From Archegozetes longisetosus (Eukaryota > Arthropoda > Arachnida > Sarcoptiformes > Trhypochthoniidae): a stretch of 64,000 bases of DNA. The notes under the pieces were generated by a model. That model was not told where the DNA came from. It saw only the letters and a list, made by a program, of their open reading frames with translations, and searched no databases. Of this stretch, positions 1 to 13,300 are shown piece after piece. The translations under genes and the position numbers were made by a program. The first letter of the stretch is position 1. Each line of letters starts with the position of its first letter. The DNA is taken from the NCBI GenBank assembly GCA_018873245.2, contig JAEMBT020000008.1:16058090-16122089 (forward strand), read 5' to 3'.

Positions 1-407
1 TAGAAACGTTTTTGCACCAAATATGACTCTAATGTTGCATAAAATTGCCCAACAATAAAATTCATACATCAAAACTAAACTTTAAACTTAGACATACTGT
101 AAAAGAGCGTATAAATTGATCAAATGGTGATAGTCATTGAATGGTTGCAGCTCACAGTTTTGTAAAAATAATTTTATTAACACTATTTCAAATAAAATGT
201 TTATCTTGGATCTCATTTATGTTTTGCATAACTGAAAAATTTAAAAAATTATAAAAAGGATAACATACCGTTAACTTATACACAAATTGAAATGAATAGC
301 TATAAAAAATTTGACATTATATGAAACTAAGAAATAAAAATATCAGAATATAAGAAATTATCTCAATAAAGAGAGTAATGATTAGGAAAATGGCAAACTT
401 TAAAAAA
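1..407. other. 3' flank of the F-box gene
   Basis: AT-rich sequence downstream of the stop of the minus-strand F-box/LRR gene. It probably holds that gene's 3' UTR, because a minus-strand AATAAA lies at 173-178. I see no other coding signal here. Confidence 0.5.
173..178 (-). terminator. Candidate polyadenylation signal (AATAAA) for the F-box gene
   Basis: TTTATT on the plus strand reads AATAAA on the minus strand, about 230 nt downstream of the F-box gene stop. In such AT-rich DNA the hexamer arises often by chance, so this rests on position only. Confidence 0.3.
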
Positions 408-1883
408 TTAATAACAAATCCTTCTTATGCACGAATACTTTACAATCAAATTTTTAGGGATACTTTTGTCCATTTGTTCAATTTGGTCCCTGATATCATC
501 TGCGAAGACAACTTTGACAGTCTGTTTAGGCTTCTTATTAGCAAATTGAATACAAGCCAACATCGTTTCTGCTGATATTTTTTCGGAACGCGAGACATCG
601 ATATAATGCAAATTGTGGCACGAATTCATGATTCTTACGAGTGAATTGTCTCCTAATTGCGGGTAAACAGATAATTTAAGACACTCTAAATGTTTGAGCT
701 GTTCAATTGGAGAGATACAGACACGAGAGTCACTTTTGAATTGAACGTAAGTTAATTCCAATTTCAATAATTTAGGCAAAAATTGAGAGATGGCTTCAAC
801 GCAATCATCAGTTAATGGCGTCGATTCTATTCTAAGAGTTGTTAAATTTGGGCAATTGTTCAAATGCTTGATAGAGTTGTGGCCAACAATATGTGTTTTG
901 CTATCAATAAGTAAATGTAATTTTTGTAATTTGTTCAGTTTTGAGATACTACTGAAGAACAGATTGGCCTCGCTTTCAGTATCAACATGACCAAAAGTAG
1001 AGCAATAAAGACTTGTAATTGATTTGAGCTGATCGCCGATAATAGTGATTGATTTGATGTGATCCAAATCGAAAATTCGTAAATCACTTAATTGTTTCAA
1101 TTGTTTGTCTGCCATCAACTGAAGCGCGAATTGATTGGACACAAAACCAGGCGCTCTAATCACTCTGATCTTAGGGCTCATGTCCTTAAAACACAATCCC
1201 TTATAGTTTTGGACATCGATTTTTCGCTCAGAATTCGAGAGTAAACTGTTGAGAATAAATACTTGCACATTTTGCCACTTATTAATCATTAATGCAATAC
1301 TTTCCTCTTTCATCAGTAGATGAAAGGCCTCTAATTGAAACACTTTAATATTTGGCAACCTTTGGCACAATTCAATCACTTCTTTGGACTTAATTATGAT
1401 CTTTTTGTCGTGACAAATCACAGACAAATGCTGCAGGCCTTGTCCACAGTTATCATAAACTAATTTCAATAAATTCTTCTTAAGCGGACATTTCATCAAA
1501 CATAAATATAATACTTTTAAATTGCAATATTTTGAGATTATTTTCGATATAATTGTCCGATAAGTCGATATCTGAGCGATTTTGCACCCAATTTGAGTCA
1601 ACGAAACGATCGACAGGTGATTGCAATTTTCAATACCGAATGGTTTGTAATCGCCATATCTTTTGTGAGCCTTAGTTTGGATGTCTTCGATCAAAAGAGT
1701 TGTTTTACTCTTAAAACTACAATCAATCAATTGGTGCCATCGCTTACAAACTAATTCTGATCTCAATTTGGACTTTAAGTCCAAGTTGTCGAATATAATG
1801 ACCAGTATTTCATTTGGCAATTGATCAATTAAAATCAAACTATTATTTGATTTTAAATCAATATTGTGTTGACCGAAACACAT
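408..1883 (-). CDS. F-box and leucine-rich-repeat protein, intronless
   Basis: A 491-residue uninterrupted reading frame starting at the ATG at 1883. The F-box is at about residues 18-55 (LPNEILVIIF, then VCKRWHQLI), the part that binds Skp1 in SCF ubiquitin ligases. The rest, about residues 90-470, is a run of irregular leucine-rich repeats such as LKVLYLCL, LTTLRIEST and LECLKLSV, matching FBXL-type substrate-binding solenoids. The inferred role is substrate receptor of a cytoplasmic or nuclear SCF complex; the substrate cannot be told. No splice sites interrupt the gene. Intronless F-box/LRR genes often belong to expanded families, so a specific orthologue should not be assumed. The open length and domain order make the call secure. 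Confidence 0.88.
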   Translation of the reverse strand: MCFGQHNIDLKSNNSLILIDQLPNEILVIIFDNLDLKSKLRSELVCKRWHQLIDCSFKSKTTLLIEDIQTKAHKRYGDYKPFGIENCNHLSIVSLTQIGCKIAQISTYRTIISKIISKYCNLKVLYLCLMKCPLKKNLLKLVYDNCGQGLQHLSVICHDKKIIIKSKEVIELCQRLPNIKVFQLEAFHLLMKEESIALMINKWQNVQVFILNSLLSNSERKIDVQNYKGLCFKDMSPKIRVIRAPGFVSNQFALQLMADKQLKQLSDLRIFDLDHIKSITIIGDQLKSITSLYCSTFGHVDTESEANLFFSSISKLNKLQKLHLLIDSKTHIVGHNSIKHLNNCPNLTTLRIESTPLTDDCVEAISQFLPKLLKLELTYVQFKSDSRVCISPIEQLKHLECLKLSVYPQLGDNSLVRIMNSCHNLHYIDVSRSEKISAETMLACIQFANKKPKQTVKVVFADDIRDQIEQMDKSIPKNLIVKYSCIRRICY

Positions 1884-2419
1884 TTTTCTTGATAAAAAGC
1901 GTTTAAAAGACGTAATAAACCAATCATTTAATAATAAAATGACTCAAATAATGATATTTCAATCATTTTACTTATTTGCTATGCAACACAACTTTAAAAC
2001 TTTTTGAACCTGCAACTCATTTAACTCAAATCAAGCTTTTGTTTGCATTGAGTTCCTGTCATTTCACTAATCAACTGCTTCTCGAATGATTTAATCTTTT
2101 AAGTTGCAATAAGTATAAGCAAAAGTGAACCAGTATTACATTAAGAACGACCAAGTATTCAGTCAAATCATTGGCTTATTAGTCAAAGTTCGTAAAATTC
2201 AGAATAAAGAGTAGATTAGTCGAAAGATCATGAATCGTGACTTAAGTTAGACCAAAAACTACTGGCTTTAGTCCAAACTAGCGTCTATATTGTTGTGGCA
2301 CGCGCGAGCATTTATGTACACCCAACAATACTTATCATGTAGTAATTGAATGAATCTATTTTTTAAAACTTTTATACTGAGTTCAAACTTTTTTTATTAA
2401 GTGATGCTAACTGCGCTAA
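1884..2419. other. Upstream flank of the F-box gene, no gene seen
   Basis: Contains the presumed promoter of the minus-strand F-box gene. I see no convincing TATA element, open frame or repeat. Confidence 0.4.
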
Positions 2420-2595
2420 ATTTAAGCCAAAGATAGTAGGTTTTCAAATCAATTTTTGATTTAGCTGAAAATATTCGATGTTCCCGACAAAGCTTTAACG
2501 CCGTCTCCTGATTACGTGTGTTTAGTGCTAAGACCACACGACAGGTCCAGCCAATACTTTCAGTTATATTTTAGATGCTATTGCATTACAAATGA
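2420..2595. repeat. Diverged repeat, copy A
   Basis: This stretch resembles 3160-3350 in the same orientation. Shared landmarks in the same order are TTTAAGCCAA, GGTTTT, ATTTTTG, TTAGCT followed by AAAATATT, TCTCCTGATT, and ATTTTAGATGC. Copies are clearly diverged with small indels. The element is unidentified. The 65-nt palindrome starts just after the end of this copy. Confidence 0.5.
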
Positions 2596-2600
2596 TATAA

Positions 2601-2665
2601 CTAGAGAGGGTCTAAAGTAGATATAATACAATAATTGTATTATATCTACTTTAGACCCTCTCTAG
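2601..2665. repeat. Perfect 32-bp inverted repeat with 1-nt spacer (palindromic hairpin)
   Basis: Arms 2601-2632 and 2634-2665 are exact reverse complements around a single A at 2633. Pairing continues for four more bases on each side after one mismatch (2596-2599 with 2667-2670). The outer end reads CTAGAGAGGGTC. A transcript would fold into a near-perfect stem with almost no loop. It could be a palindromic MITE, a recent inverted duplication or an assembly artefact at a read end. No clear target-site duplication is visible. Confidence 0.9.
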
Positions 2666-3159
2666 ATATAATTACTACTCTCTAATTATTAGTAGAATTA
2701 ACAACTGAGAGTCTGAAATATATACTTTCACGTATAGTTTTATTTTAGTATAGTTCACCAAAGGTTTTTATTTTAGTAAACTTTAAAACTTATTAGACCA
2801 ATTCATTTTGATAATAGCTAATGAGTAACAGTGAAATAAGTTAACAATTTTCAGTTTAGTTTTAATTTTGTTTTTAAATGTAAACAGAGATGTACCGAAA
2901 GCATGCATTTCGAACTTTTGTTATTTTTCAATCACTAAACTTTAATAGTAAAGGTCCCCGAAATTTTAAACTTTATCAAAGAGTTCAACTTGGTGTACAG
3001 TCGACAATGAGATATGTTCTACAGGAAAGGCTGTATTACCTTCAACCATCAGTTATTAATCCTAATATCTGTAGTATTTGTCATAATGCCAAATATTTTT
3101 TCAATTGTATTAGACTTTACTGAACTTATCAAATAGTTGAAGTGTGTTTAAACTTGTAG

Positions 3160-3350
3160 GTATTTTAAGCCAATCGTAAGGGGTTTTAAAGTGATTTTTG
3201 CATTAGCTCAAAATATTTCTACTTGTCTAACAGGACTTCATTTGAGACCTTGTATCTCCTGATTTAAAATCGAAAAGTGTAACTACTGCGCCATTAGTCT
3301 CAGAGCACCATTATCTAAATTACAATTTTAGATGCGTCATTTTAAAAAAT
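3160..3350. repeat. Diverged repeat, copy B
   Basis: Second copy of the element at 2420-2595, same orientation, about 740 bp downstream. Landmarks TTTTAAGCCAA, TTAGCTCAAAATATT, TCTCCTGATTT and ATTTTAGATGC occur in the same order and spacing. It lacks the palindrome. No coding capacity is seen. Confidence 0.5.
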
Positions 3351-6300
3351 GATTTTAGTTATTGATGCAGAGTACGTGTTGATCTATATCATAAGTGGTG
3401 ATAAAATACTTAATTTATTAAAATACATTTGAATAGCTTTGTTGCATATCGCCTGCGGTATGCGTTATTTACTGATCAATTTTGCCAGATTCCTATTGCG
3501 GAGCTAATTCATAATGTCGCAGGTCTGTTATATAGTGCAGTGTAGGGCTAATAGGTTTTTGATAATAAGTACTTACGACATGGAATACTGTTTATATATT
3601 ATTGAATATGTTTAAGTTGTATTTTTCAAAAATAAGACAAATTGGATGTTTCGATCGTTGACTTGAGCATAATCTATAGTACAGTATATGTGATGCGCTG
3701 CAATAAAGCTTAATGTTATCATCTTTTTTATTATTGTGAAAAGCCTTGAAGAAGTCATTAATATTGATAAGTTTTGATTATGTCGAGTGAAGTCAAAATA
3801 TGTTTCGATACTGTATTAAGAGCAAAATGAAATCTCATATGGCATTAGAGCTACTGGTGTTAAACGTATCCTATACTAAATGAACTGTTATTCAGATTTT
3901 GCACGTTGGATACTGATCTAAATATCTCTTCTCCAAGTTTACTGAGAACTCGATTTTCCAAATGACTAAATGCGACATTCAGATATATATGTTGTGATCT
4001 ACACATGAGAAACACTTTCTTTTTATGTGCCTAACGTTTCGAGACTTGCATTACAAATCAACAAAATTGTGAACTAAGGAATCGTCTATCGAATAACGAA
4101 CAAACAATAAGAAAATCAATCATTTATAGAATAAGAGTAATGTTTGCACAAAACAAACTGACTCAAAGTTTTTAGTAAAACAATATTGTGCCGAATAATT
4201 GGTCGCGACCTTGTTTACAATATTTTAAAATAAGTAGAAAAAGGTTTAAAAGTGAAAGGATCCATCAGTCGAAAATTTGCTATCGCGATTATTTTTAAGA
4301 ATAATCAAGTACAGCTTTTTCAAGTCACATATTTAGTGTTCTTGCTGCAAAAGCAAAAGTTGCTTTTATCAAAATTAATTAGTGTTGATTAGCTCAAACT
4401 TTATAGGCTTTTATCTGGTAGTCGATTTTGTATAGCGGATACTTCTGATTTTTCAAATTTTTGTCCGACATCTCTGTAAAGAATTTAATATCTTCTAATA
4501 CAAGAGTGAATCGCAAACAATAAGTTTATATAATGAGGTATTGTTTGGTTTTATGTGCCCTATCTTTTTATCGCACTGTAAACGTTAAGGCCTAACTGCC
4601 ATATCAATTGATATTCAATGAGCTACTCCTTTGAATGGCTTTTTCAATCAAACTACACATTAAGCTAACACTTTTATCAAGTTAGTGTAATATATTTAGT
4701 TTTTCTATTTGTAAATAGTTGTCTATAAAAGTTGCTTCTGTTTTAATTGAACCCTATTTAGCATGAACGGAATCAATGTACACAAAATAGAGTTTAGTTC
4801 AAAAGTAAACTTACTTTAGAGGCATGCTTAGAAAAACAGTTCCGATAAGTGAATAGATTTTGCATTGATTTAAAATGCAATTTTGTTGTTACAACAAAAC
4901 AACACTCGAAAATTTGATCATTAATTTAAAACTTATTCTTAAAAACATAACATTAATTATTAATGTTTGAATGTTTTCTTTTGAGCACTTAATCATTTTG
5001 TGCTCTCTTGCAGTACAATTTTCAAATCGATTTATGTCAAATCAAATTAAACTTTGAAAAACTTGAACCATAGAACACACACACACAGTTGCCAACAATG
5101 ATGAAGTCTTCACAGATCATAGTATTTAGTAATACATTGGATTGTTTAAAGATCTTCTAAATTACAAAGGAACAAAATTCAATTTCTTACTATCTAAAAA
5201 TAGTCTTGTAATTAAATTGAAATGTTTTATAGAAAATCTATTATTAGAACTATTGTGAATGCATTTCGAATCTTCAGCTTATTTGAAAACTTGATGAGTT
5301 GCATGAGCTTATTCAAATTTTTGTCTTTAGTATTTTTCTATTAGCTGTGGGGTAACTTTAATCAAAATAATATCAATGCTTATCCACCATTTAAGTAAAA
5401 ATGATTCAAAAAGATTATTCTAAAAATGACTTCTTATTTTGATTGATTAATTATTCTAAAAGTTAATGCCTGTAATAACACTTTTCATTTTCTTTTTTTT
5501 TATAAATTTGCGAAATAACATGAATTTTTGTTTCATATTATGATTATTCAATGCTTTAATGTTAAATCACAGAATGGGGCCAAGTCTTGAAAAAGCAGTT
5601 GACTAACTGTTTAGAGAGTCGTTTAATGTTTGACTTGCAAAAAAATACATAAACTTCCAGTTCAGATGACAAAATATTGGCGAATAACCCATTCAGACCA
5701 AGTGCTTTTTTGACGCTTTTTAAAGTTTATAAAAACATTTTCTGTGAACAAGACTCAATCTCGAATTGACGCGTTATTCTTTGAAGTAAAAATATACTAA
5801 TATAAAATGTATTTCTAATGTATTTCTTATAAATTTATTCATCAATCACTGGAAAGTTGTAAATGTGTGAATTCCATGACAACTTACAATACAAATGGGA
5901 TTTCTAAAAGGGAATTAAATCTTTCTTTTTACGTTTTTTTTTCTTTTAAAGAAAGTATAAATTACCGTAACTGTATTGACATAAATAATGGATCAAATCC
6001 CTGGACATGTATCATGATTCACAATTGTGTCAATGTTTGAAAGGTATCGCTCCGATTAGTGGAAATCCTATTTTCAGTTTGAAATTCTTACGGACAAAGT
6101 CTATGACAGACTAATGGAAGGTCTCATATGTTATACATTACATGTTATATAAGTTTACGAATAAAGACTCAGTTTTGACATAAATGTAACCATTATTTTG
6201 AATGTTAAGTTGAGTAACATAATGTGTTAAGTGTTTGTTTGACTTGAGTAAATTCGAGTTTTCAATAATTGAGGAAAAGCGCTATAAGAGTTTGTAATTT

Positions 6301-9300
6301 TCAAGATCAATTTCGATCAATCATGTTTTCAGATATCGGAAGTTACTTCGCTTCAAATACTTGAATAATGTATTCGCAAGTTCGATAAGTAAAAAAATAT
6401 GGTTGTCTTTATAGCTATTTCTCAGTTCACACTTTCACAATAGTGAACAGTTATAAATTGAAGTTTAAAACACATTCCAAACTCTTATTTTGTTTAGTCT
6501 TCACTGCGTTTCTCATCTAAACAAATATCTTTAAACTGATAATTGAAAGTATTTACGAAAATATTTGATCTGTTTTGTTGTGATTATGCAAAAGAATTTT
6601 ATTTTTTATTTTGAAGGAAATATCTATTTGTATTTCGTATCTCACGAACAGATTCGACTTTATTTTTAAATACGAATCACAGTTTGATTTTGCTTATAAA
6701 TTGGTCCACACTTTTCAATAGGATTTAATATTTATGATAACGTGAAAGCTTTAGTTGAATTCAAATTTGTATAGAGTTTAAAGAATGATTGCACAGCATT
6801 TTTGACTGAATTTTAACGGAGAGTATTTTATAATTCTCAATGCATTGCACAAAAATACTGAACTTGCAGCCAATGCATCAATTTACTCTCATATTATTGC
6901 AAACACTATTCTAATGCACAACTCTTTTCATATATGAAAAGCAAAGTCGAATAGTGTTCAGTCAATTTTGATCGGAAGTACATTTCCTCAGAGATTCGAG
7001 ATTTTGTATTATAGTGGCATAGGATGCAAACAAATCCTTCTTTTCTCATACTGTTCGATTGGCATTCCTGCAGTTTACTCGAAACACCTTAAGATTCAAG
7101 TATTCCACATATTCTATGCACGTCTCTCTTCGAAGGTAATGTATTGCAGGATCAGTGCGATTGCTATTTCTTTTCACTGTTTGTTTTTAGAACAGTATCA
7201 ATGACAAAATCCATTTTTTTAATAAGTAAAGTGTAATAATTGTCTGTGTTTTCAAATTGACAACATATATATATTTATCTCGCTCCAATTAACAGAACAG
7301 TCAAATTTTCAGTTATTTCAAAATCAATTACAAATAATTATTAGAACAAATGTTCAAAAAGAAAAGTTCAGAAAATCATTGTTTCCATTAGTAAATGTAA
7401 CTGTTCTTTAAATAGATTCAATTTTTTCTATTCATAACTGAAAAATATTGAAATCAAAGTCTGAAATCATTTTGTAATTTACTTCCAAAAAGTATGTATT
7501 TTGAAAGAATTGAAAATTACGGCTCATTTAGTGCTTTGTATTTTTTAAAGGTTAACTAAGATGTTGGCACACCTCATAAGGTGTGTTTCCCTTAGACTAA
7601 CCTTATTGTGAGTAATGAAGTTTCTGCCTTTTGTTAGTCTTGTGCGAGCATTCATTCATTGTTTGAGTGATATTAATAGTTTGCCGCAAATTATGCACTT
7701 TAGTACAATTACTACATGGCTTGAGATTACTGCTGAAGCTCGAGTTGTATGCGCTTCACTCATGCTGTACAATATGCGATACGAGCTTAAGTTCAATTCT
7801 GAGTAACCTTTCAGTTGAATGCGAACGAATCACTCTTTTTGTTCAAACACAGTTCAGGTTAAATGTGAAGTCAATTCTCGGTAAGAAACACAACTTTTTG
7901 TAGATAAAAAGCAAAAATTGTCTTAATTGCCTCGAAAAATTGTAGATCTTAACCGATTAGACTTCTCTTCCTTAGAATTAGATCGTTAGCAAAAATTGAC
8001 ACTAAATAATAGAAAATAAATGAATACATATAAGAATATTTGATTATCCGGATTGTTACTGATTTATGTGAATCCAAAAATAGAACGTTAGAAAAGATAA
8101 AATGAATGTATCAATAAAATATCGCTTCATATTTCATTTATACGTTTCATTTTGTTTTCTGATCTATTCGAAATTTGATGATTTGGCTCAATTTCTGGGG
8201 GATTTTCTCGATAAACACTTAATTGTCTCACTCGCGGATCAATACAATTGCTAGAACAACCTTATATCTTACTCACTTGAGAAAAGCTTCAGATTTATTC
8301 AAATGCACTATAAAGATAAGGGCAGCGCATCAAAACTCAGGTAAATTTAAAATTTGAAGTGATCTCTTTCAGTGAATATGTTCAACTATATATTCTTGCA
8401 GATCAACACTAATAAAGGCTTTGAGTTAAAAGTTTGCTTTAAAAGCATTTTTAAATTAATACAATAGATTTTTTTTGTAGAATGTACATATTTTTTGAAT
8501 AAACGAGTAATATTTTATTTGAATTTAAAATAATATTTTCAGACTTATCTTTATTTAAGAAGGTCTGAGCACAAAGAAAGATATATTATAGTTTAGACCT
8601 TCGAGAAGAGTGCCTGTTATCGAAAGCATTGAAGAAGTGTGTACGTCATTTATTCGCAAGAACTATAGCTCACAAAATTCGGGAAAACACTTGTTTTCTA
8701 AAATATATCAAATTATACTATTGCAATCCTTTTGAATTTCTAAAATACGATAAGGAACATTCGCAAATTGTAAAAACGTTAAAAAATGTTGCTCAGTTTA
8801 CAATTCATATAGAATGTAATAGATCTTCAGCTAATGGATTTTATTGAAATCAAGTTCGATCTATTAAGCCAGCAGTAGATCTATCAGAGAGATGTCATTT
8901 GATCTGGTAGGAGAAATGAAAATCACATGCTTTGGATAACGAACGAAAAGATGAGTTAAACTTTGAAGTAGTTTATAATCCCATAAAAGACATTAAAATA
9001 AAAGTTTGCTTATAATTTAAGTATTAGGCAAATGACTTCTAAGATTATCAGAAGTAAGACTATTATTAAGAATAAATCAAAAACTATAAATTAAAATTGA
9101 GTCAATGCACGACATAATCAACATAAATGCATTTCTCTTCATGAAACAAACAAATGAGCGATAGTTATTACGTTTTTAATTTTATTCAAATTAATAAAAT
9201 AAGCTTTAAATGGAGTGAAACGCACAAAATTTGTTGTCAAGTACTTCTAATGCATGCTATGAAAGTCTTAGCCATATTATTAGTGTCTAGAATTATTGAA

Positions 9301-9419
9301 AATTAGTTTAAGCATAAGACAGCATATTTATCACTGAAGCTAAACCACTTTCAATTATGCTTATTGTTTATTTCTAATTAAGGAATAAGTTTAAGAATTG
9401 TTGATTCCCTCAAGTGAAA

Positions 9420-9453
9420 CGGGGCCAAAATTACTGGAGTATAAGCAGAAGCG
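9420..9453. repeat. Short diverged repeat, copy 1
   Basis: Shares the pattern CGGG, CCAA, ATTACT, GA, ATAAGCA, CG with 10269-10300 in the same order, with a few substitutions and indels. It is probably a fragment of an old dispersed element, and too short to classify. Confidence 0.3.
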
Positions 9454-10268
9454 CTGAGACTTAATGATCGCAAAAGTTAAGAATACGCCTTTCCAGCCTT
9501 CAATTCAGTTATATTAATGGTTCCATGAATTGCATCTTAAATTTAACATTTTAAACAGAAGCAATCTTCAAAATTGTATGCATCCTATTGTTTAACAAAT
9601 AGTTGAAACGTTTCCTTAGCTGATGTGTGCTCGAGAATCAAGTATTTTCGTACAATTTTCTATTATGATCAATACTAAACAATTGATCAAATGTGAAAAC
9701 ACAGTCAAACATAAACATTATTAATGTGTCATCATTTTTAATACTCATTATAAGTTGGCCCAAACTTTCTTTTTCCGTCCAAATATGAATGACTTGATTT
9801 GCATAAATATCCAAAAATAGTCAGTCACATAATGTCCTTTTGGAGCGGAAATTAACAGTTCATAACAAAGTCCATTCAATAAATTGTACTCTAGAATGAG
9901 ATTTTGGAGTAACTGCAGGCTTAGCAGGAATAGATTTATGTGAAAAGCACGGAAACTCGATACACAATGAATACAAAATAAGGTGTAGTGAAGTCGTATT
10001 CCCTATTTTCTAATTTGATTTAGTACTTTTGTACAGCATTCAATGCAATTTGAATAAAACTATAGGTATATGAAACCAAATCATTCCAATAATGATCGAC
10101 AATATGTAGTAATCAATATTTTAAAGTATTTGATTGGCAGTACTTAATGATCTATGTTAGTAAAAAATGGCTCTACTATAGGCTCCTCAAAAGTGACTCT
10201 GACTGATAGATTTCTAGTTTGTTAAGCTGCAAATCTAGTTGGAATATTGTTTGACAAATGTCCATTTT

Positions 10269-10300
10269 CGGGCCAATATTACTTGAAGCATAAGCAAACG
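10269..10300. repeat. Short diverged repeat, copy 2
   Basis: Partner of 9420-9453 in direct orientation, about 850 bp downstream. Alignment is gapped, and the similarity could be partly chance in biased DNA. Confidence 0.3.
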
Positions 10301-13300
10301 TTTACACAGTATATTGAAGTCGAACGAGTCTCCCAGTGGAGATAATAAAATGATGAAAACTTTTCATGTATTCAATACTCAATTCTCTAAATATAAGTTT
10401 AATTTTTGTTGAAAATAAACTTTTCAAATGCTTGCTGTACGTCATTTTCCAAACCGTAGAGTAGATGTAAGGACACACTTTGATTTTGATGTTCACTCAT
10501 CACATTTAACGGAACACTTCATTACTTAATAAACAATGAACACAAAAAATAATGTTTAGTAATTGCAGTTTCATTATATTTATAGTAAATTGATGTCCCA
10601 AACATCATTTTTAGACTTGTGCTAATTTGATTCTACTGGGAATTGAACTACACTAAGAAGTGCTGCTTTACGAAACATATTTACATCACAATAGACTCTT
10701 CCATTTCAATTAATTCTTAATGAGATAGCTGTGAATGAATGGAGGAATGCTGTGTATATACATTTTGTGATACATTTTTTGCAGATATAAATGATTATTA
10801 TCCGAAAAGGCTTTAAATGAAACAAATTCTTTATATCAGATAGAAGTGAAAGCAAGAATTGTCTGATTGATGAGAAGTCGTTAATAAAGTTGATTAAAAT
10901 ATTAGACAATGGGTATGAAACAAAACTTTTTTCAGTAGCCTACTTAATGATTTTACATCTGACCATTTCTAAGAGTGTAATTGATTCACTTTTGAAAATC
11001 CATTTTAAACCAATTGTCAGTATTGAATCAAATTAAATAAAATCGTATGAACAAAAGTGTTTTCATGGAAATTCAACCGGATTTTCGCATTCTCTTAGGA
11101 AATATTTGTTTCAAATGCAAACAATCGATAGGTTTAGTTACCATTAGTCCTTATTTGAAAATACTTTCAATTAAAGAATGCATTAAGAAACATTTCTCTC
11201 AAAAGCTGGTTAACTCCATATCTTTTTCTATTCTAATAATGAAAAAATTCGGTCAAATTTCTAAAATACAAGATCATAATTTAAGTAATAGCGCGGACAG
11301 TTTAGTTTTTGAAATGTCTAGCTAATTAGTATTCAAATAGTGTTTTCTCTCTCATAAGGTGTCATTTATTACTTCATTTTGAGCTAATACCTCCAGTTAA
11401 AAATTATGGATTCTCCTCAACACATTAATTAAATTGGGCTACCTTTTAATTAAGTGTAAATCTCATCACAAGATTTTTCACTGAAATTGAGTAGCAATTT
11501 TTTTAAAAAATATTTTCAAATGAAAATACTCTGTAGAGCCGAGTATTCATTAAATTTGTCATTTTAGTTATGGAAAAATTTTCTGCTATTGTATGTGTTT
11601 GGATAAAATCTGACAGAATTTATTCAAATATTTTTGGAGACAATGTTGTAATAATTTACTTAAATTTATTTTGAATACAAAGTAAATTTACATAACATAA
11701 AATTTCAGATTCTATCAAGTTATTCACTACAGTTAGAAATGAAAAATTTAAAGTTTATACAAAGTAGCGGATTGTTGTGCGTTATGTCAGACTCTTTTAT
11801 CTTCATTCTATGGACTAACGTTTATTTCCACAGAATATTTAGTCCGTCATTCTCTTGTATTATCATATTATATTATATTAGATTTAGGCAGAGCGTATAT
11901 TTTCAAAGCATATAATTCAAAGCAAATAAACATTAGAGTGTGAGCATTTATTAATTTGTTCAAACTGAATGCAAATCGATTTTTAAATACTCTCTTATTA
12001 AATAACTTTTGGATTTTCAAAAACTTTCATTCAATTCTGATTCGAGCACTTGATTTTGCTTTTACGAGCCATTTCTGTATAAATAACTTGCTTTCAATAC
12101 CAGTACAAAGTTATTAAAATTGAGCAAACTTTCGAAATTAAAAATATCCGAACAAAAGTTTGTTAGCATTAATTCCTAACTTTAAATTCGTTGCAGTCGT
12201 ACACATTTGCCGACATAGAGGAAAGTAGGTTAGACTTTCTCTTAATTTTGTCAGTCCATTAAAGCTTTATTGCATTTTTACATTTATTATAAATTGAAGA
12301 GTTCAAGTTGTAGCAGTAACAGCATTAGTGCTAGAGTAGCATTGTTGTCGCACTGAGCCAAGCCCTTAAATCTTTCAATTTAGAGTGTACCACTTCGTGG
12401 TTCAAATGCCATTTGCGACACATGAAACAATCATCAATTGTATTGAAACTGTTTCTTATGCACTTATTTTTATAAATATAAAACTTTAACATAACTGTAT
12501 ACTTTTGTTTCATTTAGTTTGTGTGGATTCTCTCGTATTTATCTATTCATTGATCTATATAGTTTAGTAGTTGTCCCCATAGATTTGTATGTAGTGACTA
12601 ATGCTCTCTGATACCTTTGTCTCTAAGACTTTTTCATAAAGAAGGAGAGAATTCTGAAAGACTCAAAGTTAAGACTAGGGCTAAAAATTTGTTGATTTCC
12701 ATTTCAAATTCTTTATCAGAGAGAAAAGTTAAGCCTTGCGCTCGTTATCACCAATCCTTACTCTGACTTTCTCTACACTTTTTATTCTACTTTTTGTTTT
12801 GTTAAAGTTTTCTTATTTTATTGATTTGAAAAACTAGTTCGTTGTTTTAATAATAATATATTTTTTTTCAGATCACAAATGTGTTACTCACATACAATTT
12901 TGTATACCTTCGCCTTTCATTTTTTGATCGAAGAATTTATTTATTTTTTCCAAAATGCTTTTCATATTAAAATAGCAAAAACTTAAGAAACAGAAATACA
13001 AGAGTGAGTTTTTCATTTATGGTGAAACAAATATTCAGATATACGTTATTAATGAGCTGAGAGTATTGTGTATTTCACAAAATGCATTATGCATTAACCT
13101 TAAAATATAGGTTTAAGTATTTTATGCAAAGTGTCACGAATGAACAATTCAAACTTTGGGCATCAACATTTTTTCTTAGATGCATCAATTATTTCACGTA
13201 ACTCATATTCTCTTTCATCTCAAAACCGAAATACAATTTTAGCAAAAAATAATAAGACTATAATTTAAACTATTATTTGCATTCATTTACGCCTTGTTTA

